Program-made: the position numbers and the translations under genes
DNA from: Candidatus Caldilinea saccharophila
GTDB taxonomy: Bacteria; Chloroflexota; Anaerolineae; Caldilineales; Caldilineaceae
Direction: 5' to 3'
Assembly (NCBI GenBank): GCA_016710365.1
Contig: JADJVW010000033.1
Span: 1-61,565, forward strand
DNA length: 61,565 nucleotides
Notes under the pieces: generated by a model
What the model was told of the DNA's origin: nothing
Seen by the model: only the letters and a program-made list of their open reading frames with translations
Databases searched by the model: none
Part shown: piece by piece, positions 33,724 through 46,006 of the stretch
Numbering within the stretch: position 1 is the stretch's first letter
How the letters are laid out: every line of letters starts with the position of its first letter

Positions 33724-35905
33724 TGCAAAAAGAAACGGCGTATCCAATGGATGGCAAAACCATCGAGTTACCGGTCAGCGGCATGGACTGCGCCGAATGC
33801 ACGCGCCACGTGCAACGCGCGCTGGCCAGTGTGCCCGGCGTCACCTCGGTGCAGGTGCTCCTGTCGGCGGAAAAGGCCATCGTGCGTCTCGACCCCGCAG
33901 TGGCGTCGCTGGATCAACTGCGCGCGGCCGTGGACGAGGCGGGCTACAGTGTGCCAACATCGGCCGCGGCGCAGCAGATGGATCAGCAACGCACCTACAC
34001 GCGCAAAGTCTGGACGGTGATGGCGCTCGTCTTTGGCGCAGTGCTCTTTGTCGTCGTGCTCGGCGAGTGGCTGGGGCTGTTCGAGCAGATCACGGCGCGT
34101 GTGCCTTTTGTCGTCGGCGCGGCGCTCGTCGTGCTCAGCGGTTGGCCGATCTTTCGCAACGTCCTGCGTGCGGCCCGAAAGCGGCAGGTCACATCGCACG
34201 CCTTGATGACCATCGGCGTGCTGGCGGCGCTGGCGATCGGGCAGTGGGCGACTGCGGCGGTGGTCGTCTTTTTTATGCGCATTGGCGATTATGTCGAACG
34301 CTTTACTGCCGAAGGCGCGCGCAAGGCAGTGCGCAATCTCACGGCGATGGCGCCGCAGCAGGCGCGCGTCGTGCGCGGCGACGCCGAAGTGGAAATACCC
34401 ATCGCTCAGGTGCTGCCGGGCGAGATCGTCGTTGTCCGCCCCGGCGAGCAGATCCCGGTGGATGGCGTCGTGGTGGACGGTCACGCTACGGTCGATCAGG
34501 CAGCCATTACCGGCGAGTCGCTGCCGGTGGAGGCCGGCCCTGGCGCGCATGTCTACGCCGCGACGATTGCCCAGCTTGGCAGCCTGCGCGTGCGGGTCGA
34601 GCGCACCGGCGCCGACACGACCTTTGGCCGCGTGATCAAGCTGGTCGAGGAGGCCGAAGCCAACCGTGCCGATGTCCAGCGTTTCGCCGATAAATTTACC
34701 GCCTATTATATGCCCGTCGTGCTGAGCATCGCCATCCTGACCTTGCTGGTGCGTCGCGACCCGCTGGCAATGGCGGCGGTGTTGGTGGTGGCGTGTTCGT
34801 GTTCGATTGCGCTGGCAACCCCCATCGCCATGCTGGCGTCCATCGGCCGCGCGGCGCGCGAAGGCATCCTGATCAAGGGTGGGAAATATATTGAGACGCT
34901 GGCGCGCGCCGATGTCCTCCTGATCGACAAGACCGGCACGCTCACTTTGGGGCGGCCGCACATCGAAGAAGTCATCGCCCTCAATGGCGCGTCGGCGATG
35001 GAGGTGCTGGCAATGGCGGCGTCGGCTGAGCGCGACTCCGAGCATCCGCTGGCGGAGGCGGTGCGCAGCCATGCGCGGGCGGAAGGGCTTGCGCTGACCG
35101 CGCCTGCGCACTTCCGCGCCGTGCCGGGCAAAGGCGTGATCGCCGAGGTGAGTGGAAAGCTGATCACGGTCGGCAGCCATCGTCTGGCCGCCCTTCAACC
35201 GGACGCGCCGAACTTCCAAGCCACGCCCAACGGCAAAGGCAACAACGGTCTCGAAGACGCCCCCGCGCCTGGCCCGCCCATTGACATTGCCCAGGTTCAA
35301 GGCAAAAGCGTGTTGTGGGTGACGTGTGATGGCGCCGTGATCGGCGCGCTGACCGCCACCGACGTCCTGCGTCCCGAGACGCCGCTTGCTTTGCAACAAT
35401 TGCGAGCAATGGGCATCGCGACGATCGAATTATTGACCGGCGACAATGCCGCCACCGCCGAGGCCCTCGCCGGCCAACTCGGCATCCACACCGCGCCAAC
35501 CTGCTGCCGGAGGATAAAATCGCGGTCGTGCGCGACTACCAGCAGCAAGGCAAGATTGTGGTGATGGTAGGCGACGGCGTCAATGATGCGCCCGCGCTCG
35601 CGCAGGCCGACGTGGGCATTGCGATGGGCGCGGCCGGCGCCGACATTGCCCTGGAAGCTGCCCACATTGCCTTGATGCGCGACGACTGGCTGCTGGTTCC
35701 GGCGGTCTTTGCGCTGGCCCGACGCACGCTGCGCGTGGTGAAGACCAATCTTTTTCTGACGGCGGTCTACAATGTGGTGGGACTTTCGCTCGCTGCTGCC
35801 GGTATACTTCCACCGATCCTGGCGGCGGCGGCGCAGTCTATCCCGGATCTGGCAATCCTAGGCAATTCGGCGCGGCTGTTGGGGCGGGAGAAAAGCAAAC
35901 ATTAA
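33723..35905 (+). CDS. P1B-type heavy-metal-transporting ATPase with CSC in place of CPC, frameshifted
   Basis: About 727 residues. An N-terminal HMA domain with metal-binding GMDCAECT (CxxC) is followed by helices, actuator TGESLPVE, the sixth-helix ion motif, phosphorylation site DKTGTLT, the P1B-specific SEHPLAEA, ATP-binding GKGV and hinge MVGDGVNDAPALAQADVGIA. The ion motif reads VACSCSIALATP: the usual proline between the cysteines is Ser. A single C-to-T change would explain it, as would a real variant. One frame change lies near 35495 before ANLLPEDK. It exports a soft or transition metal; specificity cannot be set from sequence, especially with the altered motif. Start ATG 33723 overlaps the upstream stop. 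Confidence 0.9.
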
Positions 35906-35950
35906 GAGATTCAATCTTCAAAACTGATTCTAGAAAATCGAGGAGCTTAC

Positions 35951-37562
35951 ATGCATACACGGTTTGGCCTCTCTATAATTTTGGTAGTGGCGGCGCTCCT
36001 GCTGGCGCCGGCGACGATCAGCCACGCGCAGAGCGATGACGGCGGAGTCGCGCCCGCTATTGTTGGCGGGCAAGAAGCCACACCGGGCGAGTATCCGTGG
36101 CAGGCGTTCGTCGAGATCGGCGACGACAATATCGGCTACTACATGTGTGGCGGCTCGCTGATTGCACCGCAGTGGGTGCTCACTGCGGCGCATTGCGTCG
36201 ACCTGGAAGTGGCGGAGGCGTCGGCAATTGTGCTGCCGTCGCAGGTTACGGTCTATCTGGGCAAACACAACATGACCATCCCTGAGCCGACGCAGCAGAT
36301 CAAGCGCGTCGCTCGCGTGATTGCCTATCCCAATTACAACCCCAATAACAGCGACGGCGATCTGGCGCTGCTGGAACTCACCACACCCGCCACGCTCAAC
36401 AGCCGCGTCGGCGTGATTCCCCCTCCTGCTGAGTCCAGCCGACGATGCGCTCGTCAACCCTGGCCTGTTGGCCACCGTCGCCGGCTGGGGGGTCACCCGA
36501 GAAGGCGGGCAGCTTTCGCCAACCTTGCGCAAGGTTTCCCTGCCCATTGTAGCGAATACGACGTGCAATCAGGCGCTGCCCGGCCCAGCCATTACCCAGA
36601 ATATGCTCTGCGCCGGCTATCCACAGGGTGGCAAAGATTCCTGTCAAGGCGACAGCGGCGGCCCGCTGATTGTAGCTGCCGGCGCCGGGGCGTGGAAGCA
36701 GGCGGGCATCGTGAGCTTTGGCTATGGCTGTGCGCAGCCCGCGCTGTACGGCGTTTACACGCGCGTTTCGCGCTACACCGATTGGGTTGGGCAGTATGTA
36801 AACACGGTGGCAGTGGATAGTTTTTCTCCAGCAAGCGGGCGTGTTGGGACGCAGGTGACGCTGACAGGGAGCGGCTTCAACAGCGTGACCGCCGTTGAGT
36901 TTGCGGGGACGTCGGCGAGTTTCACCATTTCGTCCGACACGCAGCTCCTGGCGACCGCGCCGTCAGGCGCAGTCAGTGGGCCGATCACGATCAAAGCGCC
37001 GTATGCCACGGTGCAGACGAGCGCTTCCTTCCAGCCGCTCTACCAGCTCAACGTCCAGACCGCGGGCAATGGCGTGGTTGACATCACGCCGACCAGCAGC
37101 CGTTGCACCGGCGGCGCGCCCTGCGCGCTGGATGTGACGGGTGGTGTGACGGCGCTCCTGGCGCCGTCGGCGGATCCAGGCTTTGTCTTCGCGGGCTGGC
37201 GCGGCGCGTGCCCCACGCTCGACATCCCCTGTCGCCTCTATATGAACATGGATCGCAGCGAGATTGCGGTGTTTGCGCCGCCGACTTCCACACTCACGGT
37301 CACGCTCAGTGGCGGCGGCAGTGGCGCTGTCGTGAGCAGCAGCGGCGGCATCGACTGTGGCGCCGCTTGCAGCGAGCAATTGCCCACGCGCACCGCGCTG
37401 ACGTTGAGCGCGCAACCCGCCGCGGCCCTGATCTTCACGGGCTGGCGCGGAGACTGCACCGGTCTTACGCCCACGTGTTCGGTCATCATGGTAGGCAACC
37501 AGCAGGTAGAGGCTGGCTTCGAGGGCGCGCGCTATCTCCATTTGCCGATCATCCGCCGCTGA
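35951..37562 (+). CDS. Secreted trypsin-like (S1A) serine protease with TIG and InlB-like repeats, frameshifted
   Basis: ATG 35951 with GAGGAG upstream. Signal peptide (residues 1 to about 26, ending SHAQS), short propeptide, then IVGGQEATPGEYPWQ, the chymotrypsin-type activation site. Catalytic triad: TAAHC, GDLALLEL, SCQGDSGGPL. The S1 pocket stretch before it (GGKDSCQGDS) with Asp predicts cleavage after Lys/Arg. A frame change near 36420 falls before GLLATVAGWG. After it: a TIG/IPT domain (FSPASGRVGTQVTLTGSGFN), then two repeats with FVFAGWRGAC and LIFTGWRGDC resembling the divergent InlB B-repeat. The end YLHLPIIRR resembles the end of the protein at 53750-54955. About 537 residues. Trypsin-like S1A enzymes are much less common in bacteria than in animals. 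Confidence 0.9.
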
Positions 37563-37717
37563 CCGAGGAGAGTAACAAAGACACAAAAAGAGCGTGAATT
37601 GTCAATTGCCATTCACAATTTCAAGGCATTTCTTTTGTACACAGCATAATTGTTTCCTCAGCGTGCTCGCGTGCCAGGACAATCCTTTCATCCTTCATTG
37701 AGTTAGTGGGTTCCAGC

Positions 37718-38092
37718 CTATTCAATCCAAATTGCTAGAACCGTGTATTTTTCACCGCGTTCCTGAGCTTGGGACGCCAAAGTTTGAACCGTTTCACCAT
37801 ATTTGGTGATCAACAAAGAGTTGACATGCGCAAAAGTTACTTCATCCACTACTTCACACGCCTGCGCCGCCACCCATGCGCCCAGCGGCTCGCCTCTCTG
37901 TCCACATGGCATAATCTGGACTTTGGCATTGTTGTGGATGCGTTTCACCTTACCCGACCCGGCAATTGTGCGGACATAGAACTTGTCACCATCCTGCACA
38001 AACCAAACCGGCGTCGCGATTGCCTCCCCATTCTTGCGATATGTTTGCAAGTTCAGGTAATTTTGATCTTTGAATTGTTCAATTCCAGACAT
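37718..38092 (-). CDS. PPOX-class (split-barrel, F420/FMN-dependent) small protein
   Basis: 124 residues. The pattern YLNLQTYRKNGEAIATPVWF, then VRTIAGSGKVKRIHNNAKV and IMPCGQRGEPLGAWV matches the PPOX-class F420-dependent family typified by Rv2061. A split beta-barrel binds a flavin-type cofactor; substrates are mostly unknown. F420 synthesis occurs in Chloroflexota, but I see no F420 gene in the window. It is flanked by repeats and not in an operon. The 37563-37717 gap before it holds an ATTCACAATT-type repeat and no gene. Confidence 0.85.
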   Translation of the reverse strand: MSGIEQFKDQNYLNLQTYRKNGEAIATPVWFVQDGDKFYVRTIAGSGKVKRIHNNAKVQIMPCGQRGEPLGAWVAAQACEVVDEVTFAHVNSLLITKYGETVQTLASQAQERGEKYTVLAIWIE

Positions 38093-38357
38093 TTCACACC
38101 CTTACCTCGTAGATTTTTGAATTTTCGCGCCCATAAAAATATCCACTTATTCAGTTTGCTTTCCAGGCAACGAGAAATTCTAGTAAAATTTTTGGATATT
38201 GAAAAGTATAGCCACGCCCAGGTGACCTGGCAAGGCGTTTTGCGTACTCCCGGTTTATGGATGGTGGGCCCCTCGCAGACCTGATAAACCCTACGCCTGC
38301 TGCACAGCAACTTGCGAAAGATACACCAATTGCGTTTAATAAAATGACACGATTTGG

Positions 38358-38463
38358 TTCAAACCCCGTCCGGTTCAAACACAGCTTAGTTCAAACACAG
38401 CTTAGTTCAAACACAGCTTAGTTCAAACCCTGTCCGGTTCAAACACGGCTTAGTTCAAACTAA
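38358..38463 (+). repeat. Tandem array of about seven 16-bp GTTCAAAC units
   Basis: Units alternate between GGTTCAAACCCCGTCC and GTTCAAACACAGCTTA (three of the latter almost identical in a row). The array ends 12 bases before the next start codon. It is in a locally AT-richer stretch (38093-38475) where I see no gene. It could be an operator array, an iteron-like site or a slippage product. It is not CRISPR: there are no spacers. Confidence 0.85.
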
Positions 38464-38475
38464 GAAAGACGCACT

Positions 38476-39145
38476 ATGGCTCTTCACCGCCTACTCATCC
38501 TATTCGTCGATAGCGACCCTGGCTCACTTCCCTTGTTCGAGGAGGCGATTGGCGCTAAGTTTTCAGAGCCAGCCTTGCATTTGATCACCGGCCACGGGGC
38601 TGACATCCCTTTGTTTGCCGCGACGCCAGACTTCATTATTGCTGACCACGCAGACGGCAACGATCCGCTCGAACAGGTGCGCCTTCTCCACCGTCGCTTT
38701 CCAGAGACCCCGATCCTGGCTCTGATCCCCATCGGTTGCGATCACATCGTCGTGGCCCTAGTGGAGGCCGGCGCCGAGGAGTATCTGATCAAGACGCCGC
38801 TTGTTCATCTGCGCCTCCCTCTGCTCATGACGACGCTTTTGCAGCGCAAAGCCGAGCGTCAAGCGTTGGATGTGAGCCAACAGCGTTGTCAGCGTCTTTT
38901 CGACAACGCTCCCATCGGGCTTTTTCGCTGCGCAGCCAATAGGCGCCTGTATAAGCGGGATCGACCTGCACCACGCGCTGCGTCGTCATCGCCCTGCGCT
39001 CCGGACTCTCGTTCTCAGCGGCTACCCAGCGCGGTCCGGTCAACGGGAAACGCAGGAAGCCGGCATCGTCGCCTGGCTGCAGAAGCCGGTCAGCATGGCC
39101 GGGTTGGTGGCGAAAATCCAACAGGCGCTGGTGCATAAGGTGTGA
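38476..39145 (+). pseudogene. Hybrid sensor kinase gene with internal deletion: both ends kept
   Basis: The 5' part (ATG 38476) is a receiver-like domain (LLILFVDSDPGSLPLFEEAI ... PILALIPI ... GAEEYLIKT) leading into a PAS start (RCQRLFDNAPIGLFRCA). From about 38965 a different frame reads LHHALRRHRPALRTLVLSGY and IVAWLQKPVSMAGLVAKIQQ to TGA at 39143-39145, the C-terminal end of a second receiver domain. The PAS body, histidine-kinase and ATPase domains expected between them are missing. The junction is at about 38940-38965. Either a genomic deletion or an assembly collapse. The DNA-binding domain of a normal regulator is absent. Confidence 0.7.
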
Positions 39146-39195
39146 TGCGTGATGCGTACCGAGTAATGCGTGATGCGTAATACGTATCACTTACT
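39143..39195. repeat. Short degenerate direct repeat, TGATGCGT/TGCGTAATAC type
   Basis: Heptamer to octamer units (GATGCGT, TAATGCG, CGTAATACG) follow the receiver remnant stop. They are related to 1372-1411 after the amt gene. Confidence 0.6.
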
Positions 39196-39208
39196 ACTCG
39201 TTTCTTTC

Positions 39209-40648
39209 TTATCTGCGCCAATAAGCCGGCATAAATAGAATCAGCACCGTGTATAGCTCCAAGCGCCCCAACAGCATGAAGAAGGCAAGCAACCATTTCC
39301 CCGCTGCCGAGAACGCGCCGTAATTGTCAACCGCGCCTACGTCGCCCAAGCCCAGCCGACATTGCCCAACGTCGCAGCCACCGCGCCAAAGGAAGTGGGC
39401 ATGTCATACCCCATCATCGCGATCGCCAGCGTGCCCAGCGCAAAGATCACGATGTATAGGACAGAAAAACCGAGGACGTTGGTCACGACTTCGCGCGGGA
39501 TGGTATGTTGGCGCACGCGCACCGGGATGATGGCATGAGGATGCAACAAGCGGTTCAACTCGGCCAGAACGAACTTCCCCAGCAAATAGAGGCGCAACAC
39601 CTTCATGCCGCCCGCGGTGGAGCCACCCGATCCACCCACAAACATAAGCAGAAGGAGCAGCAATTGGCCGGCAAAAGGCCACAACTCGTAGTCGACGGTG
39701 ATGAATCCTGTAGTCGTCTGAACCGAAACCACCTGAAACACAGCATTGCGCACGGCGAGTTCGCTGTGCTGTCCGGTGGGCATCGCCGTCAACAGATAGA
39801 TCAATACGGAGGCGCCTGCCAGGATCGCTACATAGACGAGAAACTCGCGATCCTCGCGATAGACGCGCCACCCGCGCTGCACCACGCGATAATGCAGCGA
39901 AAAATTGGCGCCGGCCAGGGCCATGAAGACAATGAGCACCCACTGCACAAATGGGCTGGGAAACGCGGCGATACTGGCGTTTTTAGTCGAAAAGCCACCG
40001 GTTGCCATCGTGCCGAAGGTCTGACACAAGGCGTCAAACAAGTCCAACCCGCCCATCATCAGCAAAACCGTCTCCGCCGCCGACAGCAAAATGTAGACAG
40101 CCCACAGAATCTTGGCCGTCTCAGTGACGCGCGGGGTCAACTTGTCGGCAATCGGGCCGGGAACTTCCGCTTTGTATAACTGCATCCCGCCAACGCCCAG
40201 AAAGGGCAAAATGGCGAGCGACAAGAGGATAATGCCCATACCGCCCAGCCAATGGGTGAGACTGCGCCAGAAAAGCACCCCACGCGGCAACGCTTCAACG
40301 TCGGCGAAAATCGTGGCGCCCGTCGTCGTAAACCCTGAGATGGTCTCGAAGAACGCGTCAGTGTAGGAGGCCGTAGCGCCGGAAAGCATAAACGGCAGCG
40401 CCAAACATCGATGCCATCAGCCAGCCAAAGGTGACGATGGCGAATCCCTCACGCACGCGCACATCGCGGGTCAAACGGGTGCGCCGCGTCATTATCAGGC
40501 CGGTCACACTCGTGATGCCGGCGGACAGACTCAGCGCCGCCCAATCGCCCGCTTGGTAATAGAATGAGAAAGGCAGGGGAATCAGCATGGCCCCACCCAG
40601 GAAAATCAGAAGCCAGCCTTGAAGATGAAAAACGCCTCGTAAATCCAT
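39209..40648 (-). CDS. trkH: TrkH/KtrB-family potassium transport subunit, two frameshifts
   Basis: Start ATG 40648 (MDLRGVFHLQGWLLIFLGGA). About 479 residues in three frames, with changes near 40388 and 39342. Four K+-selectivity-like loops are seen: SGFTTTGATIF, ATGGFSTKNASIA, TTTGFITVDYELWPF, and LGNVG in the last pore loop; SLTHWLGGMGIILLSLAILP and FVGGSGGSTAGGMKVLR are family blocks. The last frame reads NYGAFSAAGKWLLAFFMLLG then RLELYTVLILFMPAYWRR, a standard ending. It conducts K+ (or Na+) and normally works with a peripheral TrkA/KtrA ring; no trkA gene is adjacent. Confidence 0.93.
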
Positions 40649-40815
40649 TACCTGCCTATCATGTCTGGTGGAACGCGTAGTGGGAGGTAAAAACAGTATA
40701 CTTGCCAAACAGACCGGCGCCAAGTCGTCGAGGTTGCGTAGGCTATGCGTCCATTGCCCGACCGCCGCCACACCAGCAGGCTGTGTAATTTTCCGATTTT
40801 TCCGTCATTCGCCGT

Positions 40816-40845
40816 TTGCAGCTTCGCAATGCTTTCTGATACGAT
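40816..40845 (+). promoter_or_regulatory. Promoter of the SCP/LysM gene, nearly leaderless
   Basis: TTGCAG (40816-40821), 18 bases, then TACGAT (40840-40845) with an extended TGA before it. The ATG at 40855 is nine bases after the box and has no ribosome site, so the leader is about 0-3 bases. Confidence 0.5.
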
Positions 40846-40854
40846 GCGCGCAGC

Positions 40855-42345
<1,491 letters not shown>

Positions 42346-42386
42346 GTCGGGCTACCAGCCCGACGAATTGCATCAACCAGCCGGCG

Positions 42387-43466
42387 TCAACCCAACACAC
42401 GCCGCAACACTTCCATCCCCTCCATCACAAGCGTCAGGTTCGCCTGGCTGCCCATGTGCCCGATGCGAAAGACTTTGCCCGCCAGCGCACCATAATTGCC
42501 GCCGACCGCCATGCCGTGGCTGCGCAACACATGGTCGAGCGCGGGCCACGTCCAGCCCTCCGGCACATAGGCCGCGGTCACCGTCGGAGCATGATACGCC
42601 TCACGCGTCGCAAATAGCCGCACATTCATCGCTTCTAACTGGCGGCGACAGGCCGCAGCCACCGTCTGGTGACGCACATAGACCTGCTCCATGCCTTCAG
42701 ACAAAAGCAAATCCAGGGAAACCTCCAGCGCGGCCAGGGCGCTCCAGTTGTGTGTGTAGGGCAGATATTTCTGCGCCGGGCCGGTGCGCCACGGCGTCAG
42801 CGCGTCATAGCCAACATACGCCGTCGCCGCCACTGCCGCCCATGCCCGTTCGCTGACAGTCACCATCGACAGATCGGGCGGCAGGCTCAAGACTTTCTGG
42901 CTGCCCAACAGCCCCAGATCGATCGCACAGCGATCCACTTCGACCGGCGCGCCGCCACCGCTGGCGACGAAATCCACATAAAAGAGCGCATCAACCTCCC
43001 TACAAATTTGGCCAAGCTCTGCAAGCGGGTTGAGCGTACCGCTTGGCGTCTCACAGTGGACAGCCGTCACCAGTTTGGGGCGGAAGCGCCGCGCCGCCTC
43101 GCGCACCGGCTGCGGGTCCACGATGCCGTCGAACGGAAAACCGACGACCTCCACCTCGGCGCCGATCTGCCGCGCCATGTCGCCGATGCCAAAACCAAAC
43201 AAGCCGGTTCCCACTGCCAACACGCGATCTCCCGGACGTACCACGCTTTTGAGCGCGCTCCAGAGCGCCAGCATCCCTTCGCCGCTCTGGAGCGTCACCT
43301 GCGTGCTGGCGCCCAACACAGCTTGCAATTTGTCTTCACAGCGGTCGTACAGGGCGAAGAACTCCTCTTCGAGATCGGCGCTGGCATAATCAAACGTGTA
43401 GGCGGCGCGCACAGCTTCCGGCACAGACACGGGGCCGGGCACAAGCGGAATCTGATAACTTTGCAT
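42387..43466 (-). CDS. Class V aminotransferase (alanine/serine-glyoxylate aminotransferase-like)
   Basis: 359 residues, uninterrupted. PLP enzyme with fold-type I layout: LVPGPVSVPEAVRAAYTFDY near the start, QSGEGMLALWSALKSVVRPG, AVHCETPSGTLNPLAELGQI, the cofactor Asp in ALFYVDFVASGGGAPVEV and the Schiff-base Lys in LLGSQKVLSLPPDLSMV. The SQK(x)5P arrangement is typical of alanine-glyoxylate, serine-pyruvate and purine-catabolism (ureidoglycine-glyoxylate) aminotransferases. It transfers an amino group to glyoxylate or pyruvate; which donor is unclear. The start ATG has GGAGGGAAG upstream. Divergent from the helicase gene. Confidence 0.92.
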   Translation of the reverse strand: MQSYQIPLVPGPVSVPEAVRAAYTFDYASADLEEEFFALYDRCEDKLQAVLGASTQVTLQSGEGMLALWSALKSVVRPGDRVLAVGTGLFGFGIGDMARQIGAEVEVVGFPFDGIVDPQPVREAARRFRPKLVTAVHCETPSGTLNPLAELGQICREVDALFYVDFVASGGGAPVEVDRCAIDLGLLGSQKVLSLPPDLSMVTVSERAWAAVAATAYVGYDALTPWRTGPAQKYLPYTHNWSALAALEVSLDLLLSEGMEQVYVRHQTVAAACRRQLEAMNVRLFATREAYHAPTVTAAYVPEGWTWPALDHVLRSHGMAVGGNYGALAGKVFRIGHMGSQANLTLVMEGMEVLRRVLG

Positions 43467-43588
43467 CTTGGCTTCCCTCCTGATTCACGATAACATGCGG
43501 TTGACGGCGGCAGCTCCTTGTAGTGGGCGCTGTCAACAGAAATATTGAACGGATGGCGCTATGTTACTACGAAACTGGGCAACCGACT

Positions 43589-45749
43589 ATGAGCACAACC
43601 GCCGCTGCCATTAACCGCAAACGCTTGTTGTCCGGGGCCGTTCGGCGCAGGCAAGACCACCGCCGCGATCACGCATCTGCATCAACTGCTGCGCCAGGAG
43701 CGCGTGCGGGGCGACGACATCTTGGTGCTGCTGCCGCAACGCTCGCTGGCCGCGCCCTATCATGAAGCGCTGCGCGGCGCCCAGATGCCCCCCGGCCCCG
43801 CGGTGCGCGTGACCACCTTTGCCAGCCTGGCGCAACAGGCGGTCGAACTCTATTGGCCGCTGCTGGCGCCCACCGCGGGCTTCACCGACCCAGGCCGCGA
43901 GCCGACATTTCTGACGCTGGAGACCAGTCAATATCACATGGCGCCGCTGGTGGAGGAGGCCATTGAGCAGGGGGCATTTGATGGGGTGCGCGTGGAACAT
44001 GCGCGCGTGGTCAGCCAGGTGCTCGACAATCTCAACAAAGCCGCGCTGCAAGGTCTGACCATCGATGAAGCTTATGCCCGGCTCGAACTTGCCGCACCGC
44101 TGGGCGAGGAACGTGCGGCGCGCCTCAATGCGCTGCGCTCCGCCCGCCAAATCAGCCAGGCATTCCGCGACTTGTGTCTACGCGAAACGCTGCTCGACTT
44201 CAGCCTGCAAATCACGCTTTTTAACGTCCATGTGCTCACCAATGCGTGGAGTCGCACGCATCTTTTGCGTACTCACCGCCATTTGATCTACGACAATGCC
44301 GAAGAGGACACCTACAGCGCGCATCGGCTGGTCAGTCAATGGTTGCCGGTGTTGGACAGCGCGCTGATCATCACCGACGACGATGGCGGCTATCGCACCT
44401 TTCTGGGCGCCGACCCGGACGGCGTCGCCGAACTCGCCGCGCGCTGTGACGAGCGAGAGACCATGCATGGGTCGCACGTCATGGCGCCAGCCATCTTTCG
44501 CCTGACCCAACAGATCGAAACCATTTTCGACTCGCGTCATGTCCCCTCGACTACGGACTCGTCACCGCACGCGCCCCGTGCGGAAACGCCTGAGTCGTCT
44601 GCCGCCAGCCGCGCGCCTTCTGTACGCGCGACCCAGTCGCCAGACACGCCTGCGCTCGTCACCCCCGCCGAGAGCTTCCGCTTCTATCCGCAGATGGTCA
44701 CGTGGGCCGCCGACCAGATTCACGCGTTGGTGGATGAGCAGGGAGTCGCGCCAGGCAATATCGCGGTGCTGGCCCCCTTTGTCAGCGACTCGCTGCGCTT
44801 CACACTGCAAACCGCGTTGGAGCGTCACGGCATTGCACTGGCGACGCACCGCCCCAGCCGCGCTGCAAGACGAGCGGGCCACGCGCACGCTGTTGACGCT
44901 GGCGCGCCTCGCCCATCCCTTTTGGGGCATGGCGCCTGCCGCGCCGGATGTCACCCTGGCGTTGACAGTGGCGATCGGCGATCTGGATCCCGTGCGCGCC
45001 ACGCTGCTGTCATCTATCGTCTATCCCCCGCGGCGGCGCGATAACGAACTAGGCCGCTTCGCCGTCATCAATGAGGAGACGCGCCAACGCATTACCTACA
45101 CGGCTGGGGAGCGCTCGACCGCCTGCGCGAATGGCTCTACGCCTATCGCGCCGAATCCGACAGTCTGTCGCTCGACCAATTCTTTGCCCGTCTTTTTGGC
45201 GAGGTGCTTAGCCAGCCAGGATTTGGCTTTCACGAAGATCGCGATGCCGCGCGCGTCGCCAGCCAGTTGGTCGAGTCAGCCCGCAAGTTTCGCTGGGCGT
45301 TGGAGGGTAAAGAAGCGGACGCCGCCCAAGGGATGCGATTCGGGCGCGCCTATGTGCAGCTTGCCGAAAGCGGCGCGTTGGGGGCGCTTTACTTGCCCGG
45401 CTGGCGCACGCCAGAGAACGCAGTCTTTCTGGCGCCGGCCTACACCTTCCTCCTGCGCAACCATGCCGTGGATGTCCAATTTTGGCTCGATATCGGCTCC
45501 ACCGGCTGGTGGGAGCGGCTCTATCAACCGCTCACACATCCCTTTGTGCTCACAGCGCGCTGGCCGGTCACGGCGCCGTGGACAGATCGCGACGAATACA
45601 TCACGCGCCAGGAAACCATGCGCCGTCTGTTGCTTGGCTTGCTTCGCGCGCGCCAACAGGTCTTTCTCGGCGCTAGCGACTATAGCGAGGGTGGATACGA
45701 GCAGCGTGGCCCATTGCTCAGCATTGTCAACCGCCTCTTGACCCAGTGA
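43589..45749 (+). CDS. UvrD/Rep-like superfamily 1 helicase, three frameshifts
   Basis: Start ATG 43589 (MSTTAAAINRKRLL) followed after a frame change near 43628 by Walker A GPFGAGKTTAAITHLHQLLR and DDILVLLPQRSL. Further frame changes lie near 44862 and 45109. The core has LIYDNAEEDTYSAHRLVSQW, where Walker B DExx of UvrD appears as DNAEED; then DSALIITDDDGGYRTFLGAD, and the last block VFLGASDYSEGGYEQRGPLL resembling UvrD motif VI. About 720 residues. The diverged motif II suggests a remote lineage, close to AddB/RecB-like proteins. No adjacent nuclease gene. A Pro/Ser/Ala-rich insert lies at about 44560-44650. Confidence 0.75.
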
Positions 45750-46006
45750 TTCCCTCTCTACCCAATTATACCCGCTGCCTTCCACTCCAGTATTCGTTTC
45801 TTTGTATTTGTAATATCAGAAGACAGAGCCCCGCACCGCCAGGCTCGATTGGGCAGATCGATTTCAATTACGTCATTGTAAGTACGCTAATTTTGCGGTA
45901 TACTTCATTTGTCGTATTGAAATACTGTCGCGCAAGGTAGCTTACCCTTAGGTCATTGTTTTTCGTGACTTTAGTCGATTCTGACGCTAGGGCTTGCGTT
46001 CCCCAT

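Noticed and set aside
33768..35399. 543-codon minus-strand frame antisense to the metal ATPase
   Set aside because: High-GC shadow frame; His/Arg-rich composition typical of antisense reading.
38358..38463. CRISPR or tRNA gene (GGTTCAAACCC looks like a T-loop)
   Set aside because: No spacers, no anticodon or acceptor stem; a simple 16-bp tandem repeat.
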